Notes: a model not told the origin generated them from the sequence alone. DNA of 41,320 nucleotides from Eubacterium sp. (GCA_024697845.1 JAILRZ010000055.1:1-41320); one strand, 5' to 3'; counted from the stretch's first letter, positions 30,332 through 40,842 are shown. Made by a program: numbers and translations.

Positions 30332-31499
30332 ATCTCATAAACTGGCATGGAAAAGTATCTTGGCCAGTCCTTATCGAAGTTTAGGGTTAATGACAATTAT
30401 GTTGCTACTTTCCTTTATTATGGTCTTCGGAAACATTCTTGTTTTGGGAATGAGAAACGGGAGCAAAAACATTGTGGATAAAATGGGAGCAGACATCGTG
30501 GTTGTTCCAAAAGATTGTGAGGAAGATTACGAGGGAATTCTTTTGACCACAAGTAAGAACTTTTTTTACATGGACACATCGGTTGCAGATAAAGTTCGTA
30601 AAATCAAAGGAATTTCCAAAGTGTCACCCCAAACATTTCTTATGACATTAGAGGCATCCTGTTGTGATCAGTCAGCACAGATTGTTGGGATTGACATTGC
30701 TTCGGATTTTACCATTACCCCATGGACTGAACAAGGAAAGCTATCTGCTTTGGAGCAGGGTGAGATTATTGTAGGAAGTGATATTGCAATCAGAGAAAAC
30801 AATACTTTTCAGATGTATGATAAAACCTATCATGTGGCAGCAGTGTTGAGGAAAAGCGGAACATCTATGGATTCCACAGTTTATGTGAGTCAGGATGAAA
30901 TCGAAGTTCTGAAACAAAGAGCAAAGAAAAAGGGACAGGGATTTATTAGGGAAGTAACTGAAAAAGATATTTCAGCCGTGTTGGTTCAGGTCGATGAAAG
31001 GGAAAGAATTGATTCAGTAGTCGCAAGACTTTCGGCGGTTGATGGAATCTCAGTGATCTCTTCCGATTCGGTAACCAATAAGTTATCCGGTGAGATGAAA
31101 GAGGTTTATCAATCCTTTCTGGGAATTGTCATCACAGTACTGTTGTTCAGTTTTCTGATTGTTTTCATTATTGAGTACATTGTAATGAATGAAAGAAAAG
31201 CAGAGATTGAAACATTCAGAGTGTTGGGATTAAAAAGAAAGGGAATCAAAAGAATTCTTTTGACGGAAGCTTTTGCAATCTCAGGAACCGGAGCATTTCT
31301 TGGAATCTTTCTTGGGATTCTCTCGTCGGAGCTGTTTACAGTATGGATTAACGACTTACTTGAAATTCCATTCTTAAGGCCTACAATAACAGAAGAACTG
31401 GGACTGATTCTTGGAGGATTTCTGATTACGGTTGTAACCAGTGCAATCAGTATATTGCTCAATTTCAGAAGAGTTTATCCGGAATATGTATTTGATTAG
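30324..31499 (+). CDS. FtsX/MacB-like ABC transporter permease
   Basis: N-terminal TM, extracytoplasmic domain, three C-terminal TM segments, FRVLGLKRKGIKRILLTEA. Confidence 0.9.
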   Translation: MNKSHKLAWKSILASPYRSLGLMTIMLLLSFIMVFGNILVLGMRNGSKNIVDKMGADIVVVPKDCEEDYEGILLTTSKNFFYMDTSVADKVRKIKGISKVSPQTFLMTLEASCCDQSAQIVGIDIASDFTITPWTEQGKLSALEQGEIIVGSDIAIRENNTFQMYDKTYHVAAVLRKSGTSMDSTVYVSQDEIEVLKQRAKKKGQGFIREVTEKDISAVLVQVDERERIDSVVARLSAVDGISVISSDSVTNKLSGEMKEVYQSFLGIVITVLLFSFLIVFIIEYIVMNERKAEIETFRVLGLKRKGIKRILLTEAFAISGTGAFLGIFLGILSSELFTVWINDLLEIPFLRPTITEELGLILGGFLITVVTSAISILLNFRRVYPEYVFD

Positions 31500-31513
31500 T
31501 TTAGGAGAAAAAC

Positions 31514-32173
31514 GTGAAAGTAAATTTGGAAGGAATCACCAAAAAATATAAACGGGGAACCCGGGAACAATTAGTTTTAAATCAAATCAAAATGGAAATT
31601 CCTGAAGGAAAGCTTTTCCTGATTGTGGGAGAAAGCGGTGCAGGAAAAAGCACATTGATTAATATTATTAGTGGACTATGTAAAGCAGATTCCGGAAAAA
31701 TTACCTATAATGCGCAGGAGATTACGGAATTGTCTGACACACAACGTGCAGTGGTAAGGAACAGATACACAGGGATTGTAACCCAGAATTGTGATTTGAT
31801 TCCTTACCTCTCCGTAATCGAAAATATGAAGCTGACTTATGAAATAGGAAATCAAGAGGGGCGCGAAGAACAGAAAAAGAGTATGGATCTTGGAGTAATG
31901 GAACGTTTGGGATTGCTTCCGTTAAAAAACGAATTTCCAAAAAACTTATCCGGAGGAGAGATTAAGAGGGCAGCCATTGCAAGAGCGCTGATTACGGAAC
32001 CACCAGTTATCATTATGGATGAGCCGACATCAAATCTGGATTCAAAAAACAGGACAAAGGTCTTACAACTTTTAAAGGAATATGCACAGAGAGGACATAC
32101 AGTAATCATTAGTTCTCACGAAAAAGAAGCAATAGAATACGCCGATACGGTGTTTGAAATTAGTCGTCTGTGA
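31514..32173 (+). CDS. ABC transporter ATP-binding protein (LolD/MacB type)
   Basis: GESGAGKST, LSGGEIKRAAIARAL, VIIMDEPTSNLD. Confidence 0.95.
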   Translation: MKVNLEGITKKYKRGTREQLVLNQIKMEIPEGKLFLIVGESGAGKSTLINIISGLCKADSGKITYNAQEITELSDTQRAVVRNRYTGIVTQNCDLIPYLSVIENMKLTYEIGNQEGREEQKKSMDLGVMERLGLLPLKNEFPKNLSGGEIKRAAIARALITEPPVIIMDEPTSNLDSKNRTKVLQLLKEYAQRGHTVIISSHEKEAIEYADTVFEISRL

Positions 32174-32204
32174 TAAGTAATACTTATCACAGACGATAAT
32201 TTTT
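32170..32204. promoter_or_regulatory. Putative LysR-type activator site, copy B (upstream of 32277 operon)
   Basis: Within perfect palindrome CGTCTGTGATAAGT-AAT-ACTTATCACAGACG (32165-32195); centred about 66 bp upstream of predicted start site; may also terminate upstream transcript. Confidence 0.55.
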
Positions 32205-32276
32205 TGAAAATTTTCAAAACTATGGAAGCGTGTTAGTATATAGCCTATCAGTCAGTGATTTAAGGAGGACGAAGAA

Positions 32277-33212
32277 ATGAGTGAAATTAAAGAAAGTGCT
32301 GTGGAGTTGATTGGACAGACTCCGATTTTGAAATTGAACAAGTACTCTGAAAAAAGAAATATTACAGAGGCTACCGTATTAGCAAAATTGGAATATTTAA
32401 ATCCGGCAGGATCTGTTAAGGATCGAATTGCTCAGGCAATGATTGAAGATGCAGAAGAACAGGGATTATTAAAGCCGGGAGCAACAATTATTGAACCAAC
32501 CAGTGGTAATACAGGAATTGGTCTTGCAGCTGTTGCAGCAGCAAAGGGCTACAAAGCAGTATTAACACTGCCGGATACGATGAGTGTTGAAAGAAGAAAT
32601 CTTTTGAAGGCGTATGGTGCAGAACTTGTTTTGACAGAAGGTGCAAAAGGAATGAAGGGGGCTATTGCCAAGGCAGAAGAATTAAATCAGGAAATTGAAG
32701 GTTCCGTAATTTTAGGACAGTTTATTAATCCGGCAAATCCAAAAGTACATAAGAAGACTACAGGTCCTGAAATTTGGAAACAGACAGAAGGAAAGGTTGA
32801 CATTTTTATTGCCGGTGTAGGAACTGGCGGAACAATCACAGGAGTTGGAGAATACCTTAAGGAACAGAATCCAAACGTGAAAGTAGTTGCTGTTGAACCT
32901 GCAAGTAGTGCAGTTCTTTCCACAGGAACTCCGGGAGCACATAAGATTCAGGGAATTGGAGCTGGATTTGTTCCGGAAGTGTTAAATACAAAAGTATACG
33001 ATGAAATCATTCCAATTGAAAATGATGATGCGTTTAAAGAAGGAAAAGAATTTGCTTTGTCTGAAGGAATTTTAGTTGGTATTTCTTCCGGAGCGGCGTT
33101 AAAGGCAGCAGAAATTCTGGCAAAGAGACCGGAAAACAAAGGGAAGACCATTGTGGCATTATTGCCGGATTCCGGAGACCGTTATCTGTCTACTCCGTTA
33201 TTTAACAATTAA
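32277..33212 (+). CDS. cysK: Cysteine synthase (canonical CysK-like, island copy)
   Basis: [54 protein letters not shown] aggagg. Confidence 0.93.
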   Translation: MSEIKESAVELIGQTPILKLNKYSEKRNITEATVLAKLEYLNPAGSVKDRIAQAMIEDAEEQGLLKPGATIIEPTSGNTGIGLAAVAAAKGYKAVLTLPDTMSVERRNLLKAYGAELVLTEGAKGMKGAIAKAEELNQEIEGSVILGQFINPANPKVHKKTTGPEIWKQTEGKVDIFIAGVGTGGTITGVGEYLKEQNPNVKVVAVEPASSAVLSTGTPGAHKIQGIGAGFVPEVLNTKVYDEIIPIENDDAFKEGKEFALSEGILVGISSGAALKAAEILAKRPENKGKTIVALLPDSGDRYLSTPLFNN

Positions 33213-33246
33213 AATAATACAAAGAGTTCCTTGAACTCTTTGCAAT

Positions 33247-33316
33247 GATGCCGTAGCCGCAGGAATGGCATAGGCCCGCAAAGCCGAAGTTGTTGGTTCG
33301 AGTCCAATCGGTATCA
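33247..33316 (+). tRNA. Divergent tRNA-Cys(GCA)-like gene
   Basis: Hand-folded 70-nt cloverleaf: acceptor GATGCCG/CGGTATC, D arm GCCG-CAGGAA-TGGC, anticodon arm TAGGC-CC(GCA)AA-GCCGA, T arm GTTGG-TTCGAGT-CCAAT; deviations C33, C14, A73; no encoded CCA. Confidence 0.72.
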
Positions 33317-33358
33317 TTCGTGACGAAATAAGTCACAAAAAAAGAAAGAAGGTGTCGC

Positions 33359-34223
33359 ATGAGTAATACATACAAAGATTTGCAGAATTCTCATCCGTGC
33401 TTTGGAGGACATAAGAATAATGCCGGTAGAATTCATTTGCCGGTGAGTCCCGGATGTAATATTGCATGTAAATTTTGTGATCGCACAGTAAATGATGTAG
33501 AAGAAAGACCAGGCGTTACTTCGAAGATATTGAAACCGGAAGAAAGTGTGGAAATACTACGAAAGGCTTTAGATATATGCCCGGATATCAAAGTGGCAGG
33601 AATTGCCGGACCGGGAGATACGCTGGCGTCAGATAATGCACTGAATACATTTCGGATTATTAAGGAAAACTATCCGGAACTAATTAAATGTATGAGCACC
33701 AACGGACTATTGTTAAGTGAAAGAGCCGAGGAAATAATTGAGGTAGGAATTGATTCATTGACGGTGACCGTTAATGCGGTAGACCCTGAAATTGAAAGTC
33801 AGTTAAATGATTACATTATTTATCATGGTGAAAAAATAGAGGGTGTTGAAGGTGCAAAAATATTGATAAAAAATCAGTTAGAGGGAATCCGAAAACTTGC
33901 CGCAGCCGGTATTACGGTAAAGATTAATACGGTATTAGTTCCGGAAATTAATGGAGATCATATTGAAGAAATTGCAAAAACTGTAAAGGAAGCAGGTGCA
34001 AGCATCTACAATATAATTCCGCTGATTCCACAGCATAAACTGAAGGACTGTAAGGCTCCTGTCTGTGCGGAAATTGATGCTGCCAGAACAAAAGCATCCA
34101 AGTATGTGGATGTGTTCAGACATTGCCAGCATTGTCGCGCAGATGCAGTAGGAGTACCTGGAAAGTCTGAGTTTGGAGACCAGATTTATCAGAGGAGATT
34201 GAATGTAAAGGAGACATTTTCTC

Positions 34224-34231
<8 letters not shown>
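33359..34231 (+). CDS. nifB: NifB-like radical SAM cofactor maturase (no NifX domain)
   Basis: HPCFGGHKNNAGRIHLPVSPGCNIACKFCDRTVNDVEERPGVTS; CxxxCxxC; C-terminal HCQHCRADAVG. Confidence 0.92.
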
Positions 34232-35446
<1,215 letters not shown>

Positions 35447-35460
35447 GGAGAAGAAACATT

Positions 35461-36459
35461 ATGAGTAAGGTAAATAAATCAATCACAGAACTTGTGGGAA
35501 AAACACCCCTTTTAGAATTAGTAAATTATGAAAAGAAACATAACTTAGAAGCAAAGATTTTGGTAAAACTAGAATACTTTAATCCAAACCAGAGTGTTAA
35601 GGACCGTATTGCATTGTCTATGATTGAAGATGCAGAAAAGAAGGGTCTGTTAAAGCCGGGATATACAGTTGTTGAAACAACCAGTGGAAATACAGGAATC
35701 GGCTTAGCAGCCATTGCAGCAGCAAAAGGATACAAGTTCCGAGTATATGTACAGGACAATGTAAGTAAAGAACGATTCCAGGTAATTAAAGCATTCGGTG
35801 GAGAAACAATTAAACTGTCAGAAGAACCGGCAGTTGCACGTGTATTGGCAGAAACAAACGGTGATTTTGTTGCAGCGATTGCAGCACTTCGTGAAGAAGT
35901 ATTGTCCAAAGAAACAGGAATTTTCTTTGTAGATCAGACATCGAACCCAGCCAATCCGGCTGTTCATGAATTAACAACAGGTCCGGAAATCTGGGAAGAT
36001 ACCGAAGGAAATGTAGATATTTTTGTAGCAAATGTTGGTACAGGTGGAACAGTATCCGGTACCGGTAAATATTTGAAGAGCAAAAACCCTGATGTCAAGG
36101 TTGTAGCAATTCAGCCGGGAGCAAACTCATTGCCAAGTGATACAAATCCGGAACCGGAAGAAATTACCGGAGTACATCCATTTGAAGGCGTTCCGGCAGA
36201 AAGAGTTCCTTCCACAATGAACTTAAATATTTATGATGAAAAGCTCGAAGTCGAAACCATTGAAGCCTATCGAGCTGCCAGAGAAGTTGCTAAAACAGAT
36301 GGTATTTTAATTGGTACATCATCCGGTGGTGCAATTCACGCGGCAACTGTATTGGCAAAACGTCCGGAAAACAAAGGAAAGACAATTGTTGCAGTTCTTC
36401 CGGATACAGGTCTCAGATACCTGACTACAAATTTATTTAATGAAGAATATCAAGGATAG
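35461..36459 (+). CDS. CysK-fold PLP enzyme (divergent, island copy 3)
   Basis: VKLEYFNPNQSVKDRIA (NPNQS instead of NPAGS), [34 protein letters not shown]; about 20-aa insertion after IKLSEEP. Confidence 0.87.
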   Translation: MSKVNKSITELVGKTPLLELVNYEKKHNLEAKILVKLEYFNPNQSVKDRIALSMIEDAEKKGLLKPGYTVVETTSGNTGIGLAAIAAAKGYKFRVYVQDNVSKERFQVIKAFGGETIKLSEEPAVARVLAETNGDFVAAIAALREEVLSKETGIFFVDQTSNPANPAVHELTTGPEIWEDTEGNVDIFVANVGTGGTVSGTGKYLKSKNPDVKVVAIQPGANSLPSDTNPEPEEITGVHPFEGVPAERVPSTMNLNIYDEKLEVETIEAYRAAREVAKTDGILIGTSSGGAIHAATVLAKRPENKGKTIVAVLPDTGLRYLTTNLFNEEYQG

Positions 36460-36470
36460 AGGTGGAGGAA

Positions 36471-37937
36471 ATGGCTATAAATTTAAGCAACTCAAATTTG
36501 GCTACAAGAGAAAACCGTATTGGTTCCATAACCGGATATGTAGGTTCTCTGAAAGATTTGGCAGAGCAGAGTGAGTGTGGAACTCTGAAGGGATGTTCCA
36601 GATGTTTCTCACAGTCCAGTTCCTGTCTTTCTAGTTGTGCGTTAGGTCAGCTGGCAGGAATCCGTGATGTGGCAGTGATTCATCATGGACCGGCTGGATG
36701 TTCTGTGGCAGCATCCAGTGCTTATTACATGTCCAGAGTAATGTCGAAAAAGAGAGGGGTTACTAGCGATACTGTTTATGTTGGAACAGATATGAATGAA
36801 AATGATACAATTTTCGGCTCTACAGAAACCCTTCGGAATGTCATTCTTCAGGTCAATGAACGATATTCTCCAAAGGCAATCTTCGTATCAAGCTCCTGTG
36901 CGACAGGAATTATCGGGGAAGATATCGACAGCATTGTGGATGAAGTAAGGGAGGAAGTAGATGTTCCGATTGTGGCGGTTCATTGTGAAGGATTTAAGTC
37001 TAGAATCTGGGCGACAGGATTTGATATTTCAGATCATGCTGTATTGCAGGAAATTGTTCAGCCACCAAGAGAAGGGGTTAAGACCAACAAGATTAACTTT
37101 AAGAACTTCTTTGAAAGTGCCAGACCGGAAATTATCGAAATGTTTAAGAACTTTGATTTGGAACCGGTATTCTTATACTGTAACTCTACAATCGAAGAAT
37201 TGTCTCATCTTTCAGAAAGTCTTGCAACCACATGTATCTGTGGAACGTTAGGAAACTACCTTGGAAATGCATTGGAAGAGAAATACGGTGTTCCTTACGT
37301 AAGAAGTATCAATCAGTGTGGAATCAAGGGCTTTGAGGCATGGTTACGTGAAATTGGTAAGGTGACTGGAAGAAGCGAAAGTATTGAAAAATACATCGAA
37401 GAACAAAGAGCAATTTATATTCCACAGATTGAAGAAGTAAAGAAGGAACTTCAGGGCTTGACGGCAGTTCTCGGTATGGGACCGGGCTACACCTTTGAAG
37501 TATCCCGAGTATTGGATGAATTGGGAATTAAAGTAGACTGGGCTTTGGCATGGCACTATGACAAGAAGTATGAGAATGGTGATGTGCCACCATCCATGAA
37601 ATATTTATTGGACAATGATATTGATTTCGAAACCAGCGTGGCAGATCAGCAGAATTATGAAGTGATGAATATTCTAAATAAGTATCAGCCGGATTTATAT
37701 TTATCACGTCATCCGGGTTCTACCGTTTGGGCAATCAAGAACGGAACTCCTGCAGTCTATGTTGCTGATGAGTATATGATTTTTGGATATAAACATACAT
37801 TAGAATTCGCTAAGACAATTGTTGATGCGATTAAAAACAGAAGTTTTGAAGAAAATCTTGCAAAGAGAACAAAACTTCCGTATACGGATTGGTGGTATGA
37901 TCAGGACGTAGATACATTCTTAGAGGAGGCAAAATAA
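36471..37937 (+). CDS. Nitrogenase-like alpha subunit (NifD superfamily), pair 2
   Basis: GCSRCFSQSSSCLSSCALGQ, IHHGPAGCSVAAS, SSSCATGIIGEDI, VHCEGFKSRIWATGFD, CICGTLGNYLGNALEEKYGVPY; ATG 36471 suggested. Confidence 0.92.
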   Translation: MAINLSNSNLATRENRIGSITGYVGSLKDLAEQSECGTLKGCSRCFSQSSSCLSSCALGQLAGIRDVAVIHHGPAGCSVAASSAYYMSRVMSKKRGVTSDTVYVGTDMNENDTIFGSTETLRNVILQVNERYSPKAIFVSSSCATGIIGEDIDSIVDEVREEVDVPIVAVHCEGFKSRIWATGFDISDHAVLQEIVQPPREGVKTNKINFKNFFESARPEIIEMFKNFDLEPVFLYCNSTIEELSHLSESLATTCICGTLGNYLGNALEEKYGVPYVRSINQCGIKGFEAWLREIGKVTGRSESIEKYIEEQRAIYIPQIEEVKKELQGLTAVLGMGPGYTFEVSRVLDELGIKVDWALAWHYDKKYENGDVPPSMKYLLDNDIDFETSVADQQNYEVMNILNKYQPDLYLSRHPGSTVWAIKNGTPAVYVADEYMIFGYKHTLEFAKTIVDAIKNRSFEENLAKRTKLPYTDWWYDQDVDTFLEEAK

Positions 37938-39235
37938 TGGCAAAGTTATTAGATAAACAGAGATATAAGTGTGCTCTGGGAGCGATGCAGACTGTGCAGG
38001 CAATTGACCGTGCCCTGCCGATTCTTCACTCCGGTCCTGGATGTGCACAGAAACTTTCAGATACCACAGGAAGCTCAGGATATTTTTCTCCAAACATTTT
38101 TCCATGTACCAGTATTAACGAGAAAGATGTAGTTTTCGGTGGAGTGAAAAAATTAAATTCTACAATTGAAAATTCCTTAAAAGTAATTGATGCGGATTTA
38201 TATGTAGTACTTACCGGATGTATTCCTGAAATTGTAGGGGATGACTCCGGGGAAGTTGTCTCAAGGTTTGAGGATGCGGATAAGCCGGTACTTTATGCTC
38301 CAACAGCAGGATTTAAGGGAAATAACTACAAAGGTCATGAACAGGTTGTGGATGCAATCATTGATCAGTATCTTCAGAAATCTGACAAAACAGAAAAAGG
38401 ATTGGTAAACATCTGGGCAGATGTACCTTATCAGGATTTATTCTGGTTGGGTAACATCAGAGAATTAGAAAATCTGATTCGTGAAATTGGCCTTACACCA
38501 AACACAATTTTTGGATTCAAGCGAGGCATTGACAATATCAATAAAATACCGGAAGCAGAATTCAATCTTCTTGTATCTCCATGGGTAGGTCTTGGAAATA
38601 TGAAAAAGATGGAAAGAAAATTTGGAATTCCATATCTTCATTATCCAACCCTTCCAATCGGAGCAACAGAAACAAGCAAGTTTTTAAGAGAAGTCGGTAA
38701 ATTTGCCGGTGTTGATGAAGAAAAGGTTGAAGCAGTTATAAAAGAACATGAAGATTACTATTACTATTTAATTGAAAGATATGCAGATCTGTTCTTGGAA
38801 AACCGTGTCATCAACAAGCAGTTCACAGTTGTGGCAGATGCTCAGTATACACTTGGTGTAACAAAGTTCCTTGTAAACGATTTAGGACTAATCCCTGCAA
38901 AACAGTTTGTTGTGGATGATACGCCGAAAAAATACAGAGAACAGATTTCAGAGGAATTTAAGAAACTAAATTATGGAATTCAGGCAGATGTTTCTTTTGA
39001 AACAGACGGCTTTAAAATTCATGAAGAAATCAAAGAACACGACTATCATGGATATCCATTAGTACTTGGTGGTTATTATGAAAAGGAAGTAACGGAAGAA
39101 TTAAAAGGAAACTTCTTAAATATTTCATGGCCGGTACAGGATAAGGTAGTATTTGACAGTTTCTATGTTGGATACGCAGGTGGAATTCGCCTGATTGAAG
39201 ATATCTACACGGTAGCAGTACAGAGATTTAACTAA
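37937..39235 (+). CDS. Nitrogenase-like beta subunit (NifK superfamily), pair 2
   Basis: YKCALGAMQTVQAI, LHSGPGCAQK, VLTGCIPEIVGDD; start overlaps upstream stop (TAATG). Confidence 0.92.
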   Translation: MAKLLDKQRYKCALGAMQTVQAIDRALPILHSGPGCAQKLSDTTGSSGYFSPNIFPCTSINEKDVVFGGVKKLNSTIENSLKVIDADLYVVLTGCIPEIVGDDSGEVVSRFEDADKPVLYAPTAGFKGNNYKGHEQVVDAIIDQYLQKSDKTEKGLVNIWADVPYQDLFWLGNIRELENLIREIGLTPNTIFGFKRGIDNINKIPEAEFNLLVSPWVGLGNMKKMERKFGIPYLHYPTLPIGATETSKFLREVGKFAGVDEEKVEAVIKEHEDYYYYLIERYADLFLENRVINKQFTVVADAQYTLGVTKFLVNDLGLIPAKQFVVDDTPKKYREQISEEFKKLNYGIQADVSFETDGFKIHEEIKEHDYHGYPLVLGGYYEKEVTEELKGNFLNISWPVQDKVVFDSFYVGYAGGIRLIEDIYTVAVQRFN

Positions 39236-39237
39236 AA

Positions 39238-39302
39238 AATAATAATCCTTGTGTAAATATAAGCCTGTGCTCCGACAATTGGAGCATGGGCGATTTATTA
39301 TT
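39238..39302 (+). other. Structured intergenic RNA candidate
   Basis: Inner 11-bp stem 39263-39273/39281-39291 nested in AATAATAA (39238-39245)/TTATTATT (39295-39302). Confidence 0.45.
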
Positions 39303-39328
39303 ATGCGGGGAATGGAAAGGAGTATGGC

Positions 39329-39760
39329 ATGGCATATAAAATAGCAGTTGGTTCCTCAGATGAAAAAAACGTAGATTTAAAATTTGGAGAGGTCCGTGAG
39401 TTTATTATTTATGAGGTAGAAAACGGAGAGATACATTTATTGGAAAAAAGAAAAGTAAGGGAAAATGAGGCAAACATAGAATGTAATACGTCCGGGGCAG
39501 GATGTGACAGTAGTGGATGCTCCGGAAACGGAAATGGATGCGGTGGTCCGACAAATGTGATAGGAAAGGTTGAAGCCTTGGCTGACTGCAGGTGTGTTGT
39601 TTGTAAAAAGGTAGGATTTCAGGCACAAAAACAGTTTGAAAAGAAAGCAATTTCCGTATTTGATGTGGACTGTGAAGTGAAGGAAGCATTGGAAAAAATT
39701 ACTTTCTATTATAATAAGCTTGATAAGCATGAAGCGTTTTCAAGAAGAAATCATTTGTAA
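39329..39760 (+). CDS. NifX-like protein with Cys/Gly-rich insertion
   Basis: IAVGSSDEKNVDLKFGEVREFIIYEVENGE... CNTSGAGCDSSGCSGNGNGCGG... ALADCRCVVCKKVGFQAQKQFEKKAISVFDVDC. Confidence 0.83.
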   Translation: MAYKIAVGSSDEKNVDLKFGEVREFIIYEVENGEIHLLEKRKVRENEANIECNTSGAGCDSSGCSGNGNGCGGPTNVIGKVEALADCRCVVCKKVGFQAQKQFEKKAISVFDVDCEVKEALEKITFYYNKLDKHEAFSRRNHL

Positions 39761-39889
39761 ATATTTAATTAAGGTTCCTATTATGGTAAACTGAGGACAA
39801 ATGATGACCTATGGGGAGGTTGTTCAACGATTACTGAATTGATTATGAGCAGTCAGAATGTCCGCGATAATCATAGAAAAGAGGGAAAA

Positions 39890-40786
39890 ATGACATTACA
39901 GCAGTTGAAATATATCGTAACTGTAGCGGAAACAGGGAATATTACAGAGGCGGCAAAACGCCTTTTTATTTCACAACCCAGCCTTACCAATGCTATTCGG
40001 GAACTGGAAAAGGAAATGCAGATCACTATTTTTAACAGAACGAACAAAGGGGTAATGATTTCTGATGATGGAAATCTGTTCCTGTCCTATGCCAGACAGG
40101 TACTGGAACAGGCGGATTTATTAGAAGAAAAGTTTCTCAATAAGAAAGAAACAAAACCGAGATTTTCCGTTTCCTGTCAGCATTATTCCTTTGCAGTAAA
40201 TGCCTTTGTGGATTTGATTCGAACCTTTGATGCAAATAAGTATGATTTTACGTTGCGGGAAACCCAGACCTTTGAAATCATTGAAGATGTGAGTCGAATG
40301 AAAAGTGAAATTGGGATTTTATACACTTCTTCAAAGAATGAGCAGGTGTTAATGAAATTGATGAAGCAGCATGAATTGGTCTTTGAGGAATTATTTGTGG
40401 CAAAGCCCCATGTATTTATCAATTCCAACCATCCATTGGCAAAGAAAAAATCTTTAACCTTGGAAGATTTGGAAGATTATCCATACCTTTCCTTTGAACA
40501 GGGGGAGTATAATTCCTTCTATTTTTCAGAGGAAATCTTAAGTACCTTGGACCGAAAGAAAAATATTAAAGTTCGCGATAGAGCGACATTGTTCAACTTG
40601 CTGATTGGATTAGACGGCTATACGGTGAGTTCCGGTGTGATTAGTAAAGAATTGAATGGGGAAAATATTATTGCCAAGCCACTGATGGTGGAGGAATATA
40701 TGAAGATTGGCACGATTACACAGAAGAATTCGACTTTAAGCAGATACGGAAAAGTGTATATGGAAGCGTTAAAAAAACATATCTGA
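39890..40786 (+). CDS. LysR-family transcriptional regulator (island regulator 2)
   Basis: MTLQQLKYIVTVAETGNITEAAKRLFISQPSLTNAIRELEKEMQITIFNR; ATG 39890 with GAGGG SD preferred over 39839. Confidence 0.92.
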   Translation: MTLQQLKYIVTVAETGNITEAAKRLFISQPSLTNAIRELEKEMQITIFNRTNKGVMISDDGNLFLSYARQVLEQADLLEEKFLNKKETKPRFSVSCQHYSFAVNAFVDLIRTFDANKYDFTLRETQTFEIIEDVSRMKSEIGILYTSSKNEQVLMKLMKQHELVFEELFVAKPHVFINSNHPLAKKKSLTLEDLEDYPYLSFEQGEYNSFYFSEEILSTLDRKKNIKVRDRATLFNLLIGLDGYTVSSGVISKELNGENIIAKPLMVEEYMKIGTITQKNSTLSRYGKVYMEALKKHI

Positions 40787-40842
40787 AGATTGCTTGTAAA
40801 ACCCCCTTGTTTATTTTATAATAGCGGAATAGGGGGGATGAA

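Noticed and set aside
33221-33241. Strong terminator after island cysK
   Set aside because: Perfect 9-bp hairpin but followed by GCAATGATG, no T-run; treated as a processing or stabilising hairpin
33213-33358. T-box riboswitch upstream of nifB
   Set aside because: No T-box consensus antiterminator sequence and too short; the sequence folds as a tRNA itself
39828-39835. Third copy of the GTGATWAGT LysR-type element upstream of the 39890 LysR gene (CGATTACT)
   Set aside because: Only one half matches and there is no clear dyad; too weak to call
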